A DNA stretch of 64,000 bases from Acuticoccus sp039034015 (GCA_039034015.1 JBCCBM010000018.1:1-64000), one strand, 5' to 3'. Counted from the first letter of the stretch, positions 8,740 through 17,180 are shown. Numbers and translations: made by a program. Notes: generated from the sequence alone by a model not told the origin.

Positions 8740-9597
8740 TTATCCTTTCACCGCGCCGAGCGACAGGCCCTCGACAAGGTAGCGCTGGGCATAAAGCGCA
8801 AGGGCAAAGACCGGCGCGATGGAGAGCATGATGCCGGCCGCAATCTGCCCATAATTGATGCCGGACGCGGTGATGAAGGCAAGCGCCCCCACAGTCACCG
8901 GCTGCTTGTCGGCCGAGGCGAGGACGAGCGCGAAGATAAAATTGTTCCACGCAAAGATGAACGCCAGAAGACCCGCTGCCGCAATGCCCGGCCCCGCGAG
9001 CGGGAGCGCGATTTTGACGAAGGTGGACCAAAAACCGTGCCCGGCGATGCGGTGGGCGTACTCAATGTCGCTGGGGATATCTTCAAAATAGCCGCGAACG
9101 ATCCACAAGATGAGCGGCAGGACGATGAGTTGGTAGACCCAGATGAGGCCGAAATATGTGTCCGCAAGGCCAATCATTTGAAAGTAGATGGTGAGCGGCA
9201 GGAGGACGAGGAGCGGCGGCGCAAAGCGGAACGAGAGCAATGTGAAGGCAATGTCTTCCGACCCGCGAAACTTGAGCTTTGCGAAGGCGTAGGCCGCCGG
9301 GATGCCGAGGAGGAGACCCACCGCGACGGAGCCGACCGACAGGAAGAACGAGTTGTAAAGATTGCTCATGAAGCGGATTTCGAGGGTGGCGGTGCTGCCC
9401 TCAAGGGTGCCGGAGATGAGCGCGCGGTAGTTGACGAGCGTCGGGTCAAAGATCATCGACGGGGGGACGCGCAGGATCGTTTCGTTTGTCTGGAACGACA
9501 TCAGAAAGATCCAGAAGATTGGGAACATGAAGAAGACGATGATCGCGGTGATCGCAACGCCGCGCAAGATTCGCTCCAGGGGGCTCATGGTCTGCAT
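8740..9597 (-). CDS. carbohydrate ABC transporter permease (MalG-like)
   Basis: 285 residues with six predicted membrane helices. The first is at residues 12-33 (VAITAIIVFFMFPIFWIF). A cytoplasmic EAA-type loop lies near residue 185 (DIEYAHRIAGHGFWSTFVKIALPL), the docking site for the ATPases; here the usual EAA...G reads EYA...G. The short N-terminal tail and length fit the MalG/UgpE type. An AGGAGG ribosome site overlaps the stop codon of the first permease gene, so the two are translationally coupled. It pairs with the permease at 9607-10527 to form the channel. Confidence 0.93.
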   Translation of the reverse strand: MQTMSPLERILRGVAITAIIVFFMFPIFWIFLMSFQTNETILRVPPSMIFDPTLVNYRALISGTLEGSTATLEIRFMSNLYNSFFLSVGSVAVGLLLGIPAAYAFAKLKFRGSEDIAFTLLSFRFAPPLLVLLPLTIYFQMIGLADTYFGLIWVYQLIVLPLILWIVRGYFEDIPSDIEYAHRIAGHGFWSTFVKIALPLAGPGIAAAGLLAFIFAWNNFIFALVLASADKQPVTVGALAFITASGINYGQIAAGIMLSIAPVFALALYAQRYLVEGLSLGAVKG

Positions 9598-9606
9598 GGG
9601 GGCCTC

Positions 9607-10527
9607 CTAAGCTTCGCCGCGGGCGCGCTCACGCAGGCGCAGCCAGCTTTTGATGAAGATGGTCGACAAGATGTAAGTGATCACCCAAAGGATCATCAAA
9701 AGCGCGGCCGAACGGCCAACATTCGTCGATTGGAAGAAGTTCAAATACGCTTCCACTTGGAAGACGGTGAGTGTATCCCCCGGCCCGCCTTGGGTCATGG
9801 CGTAAATGATGTCGAACTGCTGGATGGATTCAATCACGCGGAAGAGCACGGCCGTCAAAAGGAATGGGAAGAGCATGGGAAGCGTGATGCGCCAAAAGAC
9901 GATCAGGCGGGGCACGCCATCAAGCTCTGCCGCCTCAAATGGTTGGCGGGGGAGGGAGCGGAGGCCCGCAAGCAGCAAGATCATGATGAAGGGCGTGTAA
10001 ACCCAAACATCCACGATCACGACAGTGAGCATCGCCGTCGACGGGTCGGACGCCCAGCGCATGTCTTCAATGCCGATCAAGGTCATCCAATAGCTGAGGA
10101 CGCCGAAACCGGGGTTGGTCATCAGCTTCCACATCAGCGAGGCCAGCGCCGGCGCCGTCATCAGTGGCATCAGAAGCATGATGGAGACGAAATTGTTGAA
10201 CCGCGTGCGCTTTTGCAAAAGGAGCGCAATGCCAAGGCCCAGCAAGAGTTCAATGCCCACCGTCAGGAAGGCGTACGTCATGGAGACTTGGAGCGTGTTC
10301 CAAAACGCAGGGTCGGACAGGAAGTTGACGTAGTTGTCGCCCCAGTTCCACTGCCGCGCCCAGGGTTGGGAGAGGCGGTAGCGTTGGAGCGAATAGGCGA
10401 CCGCTGTGAAAAACGGGATCAAGATGCCGATGCACACAAGAAGCGCGGGCAAGCTCAACACATAGGGCAAAAGCCGCTTGTTGATCCTGAACCGGCGGGC
10501 CGGCAGATCAGCCGTTTGGGTGGCCAT
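9607..10527 (-). CDS. carbohydrate ABC transporter permease (MalF/UgpA-like)
   Basis: About 306 residues from ATG 10527; a TTG 24 bases upstream is an alternative. Six helices are predicted, the first around YVLSLPALLVCIGILIPFF. The EAA loop EAAELDGVPRLIVFWRITLP is canonical. It lies 75 bases after the binding-protein gene, and the gap holds a hairpin followed by a T-run (10550-10584). The ribosome site before ATG 10527 is weak. Expression below that of the binding protein is therefore expected, as in other sugar importers. Confidence 0.93.
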   Translation of the reverse strand: MATQTADLPARRFRINKRLLPYVLSLPALLVCIGILIPFFTAVAYSLQRYRLSQPWARQWNWGDNYVNFLSDPAFWNTLQVSMTYAFLTVGIELLLGLGIALLLQKRTRFNNFVSIMLLMPLMTAPALASLMWKLMTNPGFGVLSYWMTLIGIEDMRWASDPSTAMLTVVIVDVWVYTPFIMILLLAGLRSLPRQPFEAAELDGVPRLIVFWRITLPMLFPFLLTAVLFRVIESIQQFDIIYAMTQGGPGDTLTVFQVEAYLNFFQSTNVGRSAALLMILWVITYILSTIFIKSWLRLRERARGEA

Positions 10528-10549
10528 CAAAGATGCTTTCGTGTCCGGC

Positions 10550-10584
10550 AAAAAACGGCCGCGCGCACCAGCTGGCGCGCGCGG
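10550..10584 (-). terminator. intercistronic terminator-like attenuator between binding protein and permease genes
   Basis: On the minus strand an 11-base stem (one mismatch) made of CCGCGCGCGCC and GGTGCGCGCGG closes a 4-base AGCT loop. CCG and a run of six T follow. It lies wholly between the stop of the binding-protein gene and the first permease gene. This has the form of an intrinsic terminator, but the downstream genes clearly belong to the same operon. Partial termination or 3'-end protection of the binding-protein mRNA is the likely role. Confidence 0.65.
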
Positions 10585-10602
10585 TTCTTTGGCTCGAAAG
10601 GG

Positions 10603-12048
10603 TTAGCCGAGGCCAGAATCTTTGAGCTGGCGGTTGACCGAGGCTTCCAGCTGGCCAAGACCTTCGTCCACCGGCACCTCGTTGGCCACCATCTTTTGCA
10701 AGGTCGCCGCCCACTCGGTGGTGAGGTCGAAGAAGAGCGGTTGCGCGGTGAAGTGGATCTTTGCGCCCGGGGCCGAAAGGTCATGCATTTCGACGTAGCC
10801 GGTGTAGCTGTCGTCAAGTCGCTTGCGGAAGCCGGCGTCAGCCCACACGGACTGGCGAACGGGGTTCACAAAGTCCATTTGCGTGGCGCCGAAGAGGCCA
10901 TGCTCGGGACCGGAGGCCCACTGCAGAAACGTCCAGGTGGCGTCCTTCTGGCGGCCGGCACTCGCCATCGCGAGGGACCAGATCCAGATATTTGGCGTCG
11001 GCGCGGCAGCGTCTGGGTTGGCCGCAAACGGGGCAAAGGCAAGGTTGCCCGCTTCCGCATTGTCGCCGCCGTTCATGAAGTAGCCCAGAATGTCGGCGTC
11101 GAAGATCATGGCCGACTTGCCGGCGCCAAGGTCGGTGCCCGCCTGATACCAGGTGTGGGTGGACCAGTCCGGCGCACCGCTTTCCTGGATCATCTTGACC
11201 CACTTTTCGTGGAACGCGCGCGAGCCCGGCGTGTTCATTGCCGCCGAAAGCTTGCCGTCACCCGCAACGTTCAAGTCCTTCTCGCCAAAGTTGGCGTAAC
11301 CGGACAGGAAGCCGGGGTGGATCGTTGCCCAAGAGCGCGAACCACGCACGCCAATGCCATAGGCGCCGTCGATCTTGGCCTTCGCTTCGGCCGCAACGGC
11401 GACCAGTTCATCAATGTTCTTCGGCACCGAAAGGCCGGCCGCTTCGAACATGCGCTTGTTGTAGGACAGGTTGTTCTGCTCGTAGCCCCAGGGGATGCAC
11501 CACTGTTTGGCATCGTCCGAGCCAAGCTCTCCACCCGGGCGGCCGTTCCACGCGCAAGACTTGCGCACGCCTTCCAGCATGTCTTCCCAGTTGTAATCCG
11601 GGTTCGTCTTCGCCGGATCCTGGATGTATTCGTTAAGATCGTCGATCCAGCCGGCCGGACCATAGGTCCAGGTCATGTAAGCGCCGGTCATGAACGCGTC
11701 GTACTCGCTGGAGCCGGACGACAGCGCCGCCGTCACTTTGTCAAAATACACATCTTCGGGGAAGATGTCGTATTCGACGTTCATGCCGGTGAGGTTCTTG
11801 AAGTTTTCAAGGTTCGCAATCATCGCATCGGCATAGGGATGCTGATTGAGAAGCAGTTTGACGGTGGTGCCGGAATGCTTCTTCCAGTCAAACCCGTTTT
11901 GGGCCAGCGCCTTTGTCGCCGCAGCATTCACCAAAACGCTCGCGGTGGCCGTTGACACGCCAAGGGCCGCAAGCCCTTTCAGCATGCCGCGACGGCTCAA
12001 ATTCCCGCTCATGTAAGACTGAACGAGGGCCTTTTCTTTATCGTACAT
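10603..12048 (-). CDS. ABC transporter extracellular substrate-binding protein (family 1), Tat-exported
   Basis: 481 residues from ATG 12048, chosen because a perfect AGGAGG lies 7-12 bases upstream, overlapping the stop of the regulator gene. The N-terminus has a twin-arginine signal (LSRRGMLKGLAALGVSTATA) ending near ATKALAQ. The mature part has the family 1 solute-binding fold (NLENFKNLTGMNVEYDIFPEDVYFDKVTAAL; WCIPWGYEQNNLSYNKRMFEAAGL). It binds the operon's substrate in the periplasm and delivers it to the two permeases. At about 480 residues it is longer than the typical 420-residue sugar-binding protein. Confidence 0.93.
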   Translation of the reverse strand: MYDKEKALVQSYMSGNLSRRGMLKGLAALGVSTATASVLVNAAATKALAQNGFDWKKHSGTTVKLLLNQHPYADAMIANLENFKNLTGMNVEYDIFPEDVYFDKVTAALSSGSSEYDAFMTGAYMTWTYGPAGWIDDLNEYIQDPAKTNPDYNWEDMLEGVRKSCAWNGRPGGELGSDDAKQWCIPWGYEQNNLSYNKRMFEAAGLSVPKNIDELVAVAAEAKAKIDGAYGIGVRGSRSWATIHPGFLSGYANFGEKDLNVAGDGKLSAAMNTPGSRAFHEKWVKMIQESGAPDWSTHTWYQAGTDLGAGKSAMIFDADILGYFMNGGDNAEAGNLAFAPFAANPDAAAPTPNIWIWSLAMASAGRQKDATWTFLQWASGPEHGLFGATQMDFVNPVRQSVWADAGFRKRLDDSYTGYVEMHDLSAPGAKIHFTAQPLFFDLTTEWAATLQKMVANEVPVDEGLGQLEASVNRQLKDSGLG

Positions 12049-12061
12049 CCTTAGTCTCCTC

Positions 12062-13018
12062 CTAGGATTCGTGCGACGCGAGCGCGAGTGCGCTGCGTTC
12101 ATCTGTTATGAGGCCGTCCAGAAGACCGCTCTTCAGGATAGCCAGAACTGCGGGGACTTTGTCATCCCCCCCAGCGACCGCGACGACGCGCCCGCTCGCC
12201 AGCCCGTCAATGGTGATAGAAAGCCGCCGATCGCCCAGCGGCGTTGAGACAGGCCGCCCCTCACCATCGAAAAAGTGGCCGATCACCTCGCCAACGCCCC
12301 CGCTGGCGCGCACCTCGTCCATCGCCGCCGCCGACACGACGCCGCCCACGACGGTTTGCGCGTCCGGCCCCACAGGGCCAATCCCGATGAGCTTGAGCGT
12401 TGCGCGCGCCGCCATCGCCATGACATCCGGAACGCCCCGTTGGGCCAGCATCACATCCCGGTCATCCGCCGAATTGGCAAAGAAGGGGACGGGCATAAAA
12501 TACGCCTCCGCGCCCGTCTTTTCGGCAAGGCGGTGCATCACATCATAGGGGTTGGCGGCAAAGTTGCGCGCAAGGCCGCCCAAGAGCGACACAAACGTCG
12601 TCCCCGGCGCGTCCATGGCCGACATGTGGCGAATGCACGATTGCAACGTGCGCCCGTTGCCAAGCCCAATCACCGTGTTTTCGGGGTTCATGATCTCGCG
12701 TGCCAAAAACTGCGCGCCGCCGAGCCCGAGCGCACGCACCGGCAGGCCCTCTTCCCCAAGGTCGGGCACCACCTCGCAGGTGGAAAGGCCAAACTGCTGG
12801 CAAAGCCGAAGCTCCAGCGCGGCACACTCAGCAACCTGGCCATCAAAGCTGACCTTGACCACGCCCTCTTGGTTGGCGCGGTTGATGAGCCGGTGCGCCT
12901 TCACCTTCGTCACCGAAAGGCGCTTGGCAACGTCCGTCTGCGACAGGCCGCCACCGTAGTGGAGCCACGCGGCCCGCGTTGCCAGGCTCAGCTCATTTTC
13001 TGAAATCCGTGCCGCCAA
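12062..13018 (-). CDS. SorC/DeoR-type sugar-binding transcriptional regulator (EryD-like)
   Basis: 318 residues with a TTG start at 13018. A helix-turn-helix lies at about residues 17-50 (YGGGLSQTDVAKRLSVTKVKAHRLI). The SorC effector domain follows (GLGGAQFLAREIM, GLGNGRTLQSC, FVSLLGGLA, GIGPVG), and the C-terminus holds VAGGDDKVPAVLAIL. Members sense a phosphorylated sugar or polyol and act at their own promoter. It is the first gene of the polyol operon and its stop codon overlaps the ribosome site of the binding-protein gene. A perfect palindrome lies inside its likely promoter (13049-13076), suggesting autorepression. Similarity to EryD is by family and position only. Confidence 0.9.
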   Translation of the reverse strand: MAARISENELSLATRAAWLHYGGGLSQTDVAKRLSVTKVKAHRLINRANQEGVVKVSFDGQVAECAALELRLCQQFGLSTCEVVPDLGEEGLPVRALGLGGAQFLAREIMNPENTVIGLGNGRTLQSCIRHMSAMDAPGTTFVSLLGGLARNFAANPYDVMHRLAEKTGAEAYFMPVPFFANSADDRDVMLAQRGVPDVMAMAARATLKLIGIGPVGPDAQTVVGGVVSAAAMDEVRASGGVGEVIGHFFDGEGRPVSTPLGDRRLSITIDGLASGRVVAVAGGDDKVPAVLAILKSGLLDGLITDERSALALASHES

Positions 13019-13048
13019 CTGCGCGTCCGCCCTCTCTGGTGGCGAAAT

Positions 13049-13076
13049 TCAGTACACGCCGTGTAAAAAATTACAA
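13049..13076 (-). promoter_or_regulatory. putative promoter and palindromic operator of the polyol operon
   Basis: On the minus strand TTGTAA and TACTGA are separated by 16 bases, a plausible sigma-70 pair. The perfect inverted repeat TACACG-C-CGTGTA (13053-13065) lies within the spacer and touches the -10 box. It is 35 bases upstream of the regulator start. A repressor bound here would block polymerase, which fits autoregulation by the SorC-type protein. Both calls come from visual inspection. Confidence 0.5.
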
Positions 13077-13145
13077 TCCCCCATTCCCCGCCGCCTCATG
13101 CGCCCGGCTGGCTGGGGCGCGCCCCACGCGCTAAAGACCTCTCCA

Positions 13146-14120
13146 ATGCGCCCAAACACCGCCCTCACCCTTGCCGTTGCGCCGATGATGGACTGGACCG
13201 ACCGGCATTGCCGCGTCTTCCACCGCCGTCTGAACCCGACCCTTTTGTTGTTCACAGAAATGGTGACGACGGGCGCGATCCTTTATGGCGATGCGGAGCG
13301 CCATCTTGCGTTTTCCGCCGAGGAGCGACCTCTGATTCTGCAGCTCGGCGGCAGCGACCCCGCCGCGCTCGCACGCTGCGCGGCGATTGCGGCGGGATAT
13401 GGCTATGACGGGGTCAACCTCAATGTCGGCTGCCCCTCAGACCGGGTGCAGGGGGGCCGCTTTGGCGCCTGCCTGATGCGCGAGCCCCAGCTGGTGGGCG
13501 AATGTCTGGCCGCCATGGCGGAGGGCGGGCTCAAGGTGAGCCTCAAATGCCGGATCGGCGTGGACGATCAGGACCCAGAAGTGGCGCTGAGTGCCGTTGC
13601 CGAAGCCGCCAAGGGCGTCGACGCCATTTGGGTGCACGCGCGAAAAGCCTGGCTCAAGGGGCTGTCGCCGGCGCAAAACCGCACCGTTCCGCCCCTCGAC
13701 TATGGCCGCGTTTATCGGCTGAAGGCTGAGCGACAGGGCTTTGTGGGGATCAATGGCGGGTTTGAGACCGAGGCCGCCATTGCCGCGCAGACCGGGCGGG
13801 TGGACGGGGTGATGGTGGGGCGCGCGGCCTACCGGGACCCCGCGCTCCTCTCCCGCCTTTCCGGCCGCGTCGGGATGGCCGAGCGCGCCCATCGCCTTGC
13901 CGTTGCCCGGTCGATGGTGGGCTATGCGGACGATGTGATGCGCCGCGGCGGCAAACTCAGCCACGTGACGCGCCACATGCTGGGCCTCTTCCATGGGGAG
14001 CCTGGCGCGCGCACCTGGCGCCGGCGGCTGACGGAGGAGGCGCGGCTCCCCGGCGCCACCCCGCGCCTTCTGGACGATTGTGTCGACGCCATCACCGCAA
14101 CCGTGCCGCGCGCCGCGTGA
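13146..14120 (+). CDS. dusA: tRNA-dihydrouridine(20/20a) synthase DusA
   Basis: About 324 residues from ATG 13146. The FMN-binding TIM barrel starts with AVAPMMDWTDRHCR, and the catalytic-Cys segment reads LNVGCPSDRVQGGRFGACLM, diagnostic of the DusA branch. VHARKAWLKGLSPAQNR and VGINGGFET complete the family set. The enzyme reduces uridines in the tRNA D-loop with NADPH. It is divergent from the polyol regulator, and its stop overlaps the GTG start of cobS by 4 bases. An upstream in-frame start at 13098 would add 16 residues without family support. Confidence 0.95.
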   Translation: MRPNTALTLAVAPMMDWTDRHCRVFHRRLNPTLLLFTEMVTTGAILYGDAERHLAFSAEERPLILQLGGSDPAALARCAAIAAGYGYDGVNLNVGCPSDRVQGGRFGACLMREPQLVGECLAAMAEGGLKVSLKCRIGVDDQDPEVALSAVAEAAKGVDAIWVHARKAWLKGLSPAQNRTVPPLDYGRVYRLKAERQGFVGINGGFETEAAIAAQTGRVDGVMVGRAAYRDPALLSRLSGRVGMAERAHRLAVARSMVGYADDVMRRGGKLSHVTRHMLGLFHGEPGARTWRRRLTEEARLPGATPRLLDDCVDAITATVPRAA

Positions 14121-14866
14121 GGGACGCGCTTTTTGCAAGCCTCACCTTTTACTCGCGGCTCCCCGTGCCGCCGAGCGCCATCCCCTTGCGCGAGGCGGTG
14201 GCGATGGCGCCGGTGGCAGGCGTCATCGTCGCGCTGCCCGGCGCATTGGCGCTCCTGTTGGCCGGCCTGTTGGGGCTCTCGACGCTCTTTGGGGCGGCCT
14301 TTGCGGTGGTCGTCACGCTCGTCATCACCGGCGCGCTCCATGAGGATGGCCTTGCCGACTGTGCCGATGGCCTGTTTGGCGGCGCCACCCGCGAGAAGCG
14401 CCTTGCCATCATGCGGGACAGCCGCATCGGCACTTTTGGCGTTTTGGCGCTGATTGCGGCCGTCCTCCTCAAGGTGGTCGCGCTTGGCGATGGCGCGGCC
14501 CACAGCGCGAGCGGCGCGGCGCTCGCCTTTGTGGCGGCCGCGGCGCTCTCCCGGGCGGTGGCGCTCTTCCCTTGGGTTGGCCTGCCGCCGGCGCGGGAGG
14601 ATGGGCTTGCGGCAAGCTTCGGCCGGCCGACGGTCGCAGCGTTCCGCCAATCGCTTCTCATCGCCATCGCCCTTGCCGCGCTTGCAACGGCGTGGTGGGC
14701 GCCCATCGGGCTCCTCGTGGCGGTGGTGGCCGCGCTTGCCGTCGCAAAAGGGTGCGCGGTGATTGCCGATCGCACCATCGGCGGGCATACGGGCGATGTC
14801 ATCGGTGCGACGGTTGTGTGCGCGGAGGTGACAGTGCTCACGATCCTCACCATGTTCGCCCTATGA
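14117..14866 (+). CDS. cobS: adenosylcobinamide-GDP ribazoletransferase (cobalamin synthase)
   Basis: 249 residues from GTG 14117, overlapping dusA by 4 bases. The N-terminal SLTFYSRLPVP, the HEDGLADCADGLFGG motif (acidic metal site) and RDSRIGTFG are the hallmarks of CobS/CobV. Several hydrophobic helices make it an inner-membrane enzyme. It joins adenosylcobinamide-GDP and alpha-ribazole(-phosphate) in the last part of vitamin B12 assembly. cobT, which makes alpha-ribazole phosphate, lies one gene downstream; no cobU or cobC is in the window. Confidence 0.95.
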   Translation: MRDALFASLTFYSRLPVPPSAIPLREAVAMAPVAGVIVALPGALALLLAGLLGLSTLFGAAFAVVVTLVITGALHEDGLADCADGLFGGATREKRLAIMRDSRIGTFGVLALIAAVLLKVVALGDGAAHSASGAALAFVAAAALSRAVALFPWVGLPPAREDGLAASFGRPTVAAFRQSLLIAIALAALATAWWAPIGLLVAVVAALAVAKGCAVIADRTIGGHTGDVIGATVVCAEVTVLTILTMFAL

Positions 14867-15537
14867 CGCGCCTCCTTTGCCTCCCTTTGCTGCTGTGGCC
14901 CGCCGCAGCATTTGCCCAAGACCTTGAACAGGTGACGCTCGACCGCTCGGGCCCCGCAACGCTCAAGCTCGTCATCCTGCTGGTCGTCTTCCTGATCATC
15001 CTCTTCACCATGCGCCGGGTGCGCCTTCCCGACATTGTGCGCTCCGCCGCCATATGGCTTGCGATCCTCGCCGGTCTCGTCGCGCTTTACGCCTACCGCG
15101 TGCCCTTGGAGAGTGTGGGGCGGGAGATGGTGTCGGTGCTCTTGCCGGGGACGGCCGTCACCCAGTCGGGCGATGTGGTGGTGCGGCGGGCCTTTCGCGG
15201 CCAATTCATCCTGGATGGCCGGGTGAACGAAGCGCCCGTGGAGTTTATTTTTGACACCGGCGCCAGCCTCGTCGTCCTCTCCAATGCGGACGCTGCGCGC
15301 GCAGGGTTCGATCCGCAAAATCTTGATTATCGCGTCCCGGTTATGACCGCGGCGGGGATGACCCGCGTTGCCCCCGTCCGGCTTGACGAAGTGCGGGTGG
15401 GTGACATTGCAATCCGCCGCGTGCGGGCCGCCATTGCACAGCCCGGCGATCTTGAAACAAGCCTCCTTGGCATGACCTTCCTCGACCGCCTGTCGGGCTA
15501 CGAGGTGCGCCGCGACCGACTGGTGCTCTCCCCATGA
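14863..15537 (+). CDS. retropepsin-like aspartic protease, TIGR02281 type, membrane-anchored
   Basis: 224 residues, ATG overlapping the cobS stop by 4 bases. The N-terminus is a signal or anchor (LLCLPLLLWPAAAFAQ), followed by two hydrophobic helices (LKLVILLVVFLIILFTM and IWLAILAGLVALYAY). The C-terminal ~130 residues hold one aspartic-protease lobe with EFIFDTGASLVVLS (the D-T/S-G catalytic motif) and LLGMTFLDRLSGYEV. A single lobe implies a homodimer acting in the periplasm. It lies between cobS and cobT, but nothing in it suggests a role in cobalamin synthesis; the substrate is unknown. Confidence 0.88.
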   Translation: MTRLLCLPLLLWPAAAFAQDLEQVTLDRSGPATLKLVILLVVFLIILFTMRRVRLPDIVRSAAIWLAILAGLVALYAYRVPLESVGREMVSVLLPGTAVTQSGDVVVRRAFRGQFILDGRVNEAPVEFIFDTGASLVVLSNADAARAGFDPQNLDYRVPVMTAAGMTRVAPVRLDEVRVGDIAIRRVRAAIAQPGDLETSLLGMTFLDRLSGYEVRRDRLVLSP

Positions 15538-16559
15538 CGCTCTCCACCTCGCCGCTTGACGATTTTCGCGCGCTTTTGAGGGCCCCCGCGCCCGACCACG
15601 CCGATGCCCTCGCCGCCACCCGCGCGCGCGAAATGGCGCTCACAAAACCCCCCGGTTCGCTGGGGCGGCTTGAGGAGATTGCCGCCTGGCTGACCGCCGT
15701 CACGGGCAAGGCGCCGCCGAAGGTGGAGCGGCCGCGCGTGGTGGTGTTTGCCGCAAGCCACGGCGTTGCAGAGGACGGCGTCTCGGCCTATCCGCCCAGT
15801 GTGACGGCGCAAATGCTCGCCGGCTTTCGCGCAGGCAGCGCGGCCATTAACCAGCTGTGCGCGGCAAACGGCATCGGCCTTTCCGCGTTCGATCTTGCCG
15901 TCGATGTCCCCTCCGGCAACATTTCGCGCGAAGACGCGTTCGAGAGCGACCGCGCGCTTGCCGCAACGCTCGCCTTCGGCCTGGAGGCGATCGCCGGCGG
16001 CGTTGATTGCCTCGGCCTTGGCGAGATGGGGATCGGCAACACAACCGTTGCCGCTGCCATCTACCACGCGCTTTATGGTGGTGCGGCGGCCGACTGGTGC
16101 GGCGCGGGCACGGGCGTGTCGGGCGCCGCGCTGGAGGCCAAGGTCGATGCGGTGGCAAAGGCCGTTGCCCGGCTCGGCGATGCGCGCGACCCCTTCGTGA
16201 TCCTGCGCACCATTGGCGGGCGGGACATTGCGGCGATGGTCGGCGCGATCCTGGCGGCGCGCGCGGAAGGCGTGCCGGTGATTGTAGATGGCTTTGTGGC
16301 AACGGCCGCGGCAGCGCTCGTCCACGCGGGTGAACCCTTGGCCACCCGCCATTGCCTTTTTGCCCACCGCTCGGCCGAGAAGGCCCATGGCGCTGTTTTG
16401 GAAAAACTCGGCGCCCGGCCGCTGCTTGATCTCGACATGCGCCTTGGCGAGGGGTCGGGCGCAGCGCTTGCCATCGGGATCGTGAAGGCGGCGGCTGCCT
16501 GCCATGCGGGCATGGCAACCTTTGCCGAGGCCGGGGTCGACGGCCCGGCCGAGGCCTGA
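15534..16559 (+). CDS. cobT: nicotinate-nucleotide-dimethylbenzimidazole phosphoribosyltransferase
   Basis: 341 residues, ATG overlapping the upstream stop by 4 bases. Family motifs are TKPPGSLGRLEEIAAWL, FAASHGVAEDGVSAYP, GLGEMGIGNTTVAAA, and near the C-terminus LDMRLGEGSGAALAIG with the catalytic Glu. It transfers phosphoribose from nicotinate mononucleotide to dimethylbenzimidazole, making alpha-ribazole phosphate for the lower ligand of B12. With cobS it covers nucleotide-loop assembly. Confidence 0.96.
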   Translation: MTLSTSPLDDFRALLRAPAPDHADALAATRAREMALTKPPGSLGRLEEIAAWLTAVTGKAPPKVERPRVVVFAASHGVAEDGVSAYPPSVTAQMLAGFRAGSAAINQLCAANGIGLSAFDLAVDVPSGNISREDAFESDRALAATLAFGLEAIAGGVDCLGLGEMGIGNTTVAAAIYHALYGGAAADWCGAGTGVSGAALEAKVDAVAKAVARLGDARDPFVILRTIGGRDIAAMVGAILAARAEGVPVIVDGFVATAAAALVHAGEPLATRHCLFAHRSAEKAHGAVLEKLGARPLLDLDMRLGEGSGAALAIGIVKAAAACHAGMATFAEAGVDGPAEA

Positions 16560-17180
16560 TTGTCGGCCGCACAGCTTTCCGCCCTCACGCGGCAGATCAA
16601 AGCCTGTGAGGTCTGCCGCACCACCCCCAAGGGCGCGCCGCTGCCGCATGCGCCGCGGCCGATCTTTCAGATCTCACGCCAGGCGCGCGTTGCCATATGC
16701 AGCCAGGCGCCGGGCAACAAGGCGCACATTGCCGGAAAACCCTTCTTCGACCCCTCGGGTGTCCGTCTTCGCGCCTGGATGGGCCTTGATGAGGCAACGT
16801 TTTACGATGCCTCAAAGGTCGCCATCATCCCCATGGGCTTTTGCTTTCCAGGCTATGACAAGCATGGCGGCGACAAGCCGCCTCGCCCCGAGTGCGTTGC
16901 CACCTGGCACGACCGGCTCTTTCCGCTCTTGCCCAATCTCTCGCTATTTTTGTCCATCGGGAAATACTCGCTCACCTATCATCTGCCGGAGCGCAGGCGT
17001 CAGTCGTTGACGGCGATTGTGTCGGACTGGCGGGCGATCTTGGACGAAACGGGCGGGCGGCCGGTGATGGCGCTGCCCCACCCCTCGTGGCGCAACAATG
17101 CGTGGCTTTCCAAGAATCCGTGGTTTGAGGCGGAGGTTTTGCCCGAACTGCGCGCCCGGGTCGCAGCGCTGGTGATCTGA
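16560..17180 (+). CDS. uracil-DNA glycosylase superfamily protein
   Basis: 206 residues from a TTG start directly abutting the cobT stop; no better start exists. The fold signatures are ICSQAPGNKAHIAGKPFFDPSG (active-site loop region), LFLSIGKYSLTYHL, and MALPHPSWRNNAWL, the HPS motif of the UDG superfamily. An N-terminal CxxC (CEVCRTTPKGAPLPH) resembles the metal-binding start of family 4/5-type enzymes, but four cluster-forming cysteines are not evident. A base-excision or nucleotide-binding role is likely. It is co-directional with cobT; a functional link is not evident. Confidence 0.8.
   Translation: MSAAQLSALTRQIKACEVCRTTPKGAPLPHAPRPIFQISRQARVAICSQAPGNKAHIAGKPFFDPSGVRLRAWMGLDEATFYDASKVAIIPMGFCFPGYDKHGGDKPPRPECVATWHDRLFPLLPNLSLFLSIGKYSLTYHLPERRRQSLTAIVSDWRAILDETGGRPVMALPHPSWRNNAWLSKNPWFEAEVLPELRARVAALVI

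Noticed and set aside
9037..11955. A 972-codon open frame on the + strand opposite the ABC permease and binding-protein genes
   Set aside because: High GC removes stops from the antisense frames. The minus-strand frames here encode clear ABC proteins with ribosome sites, and the + product is low-complexity.
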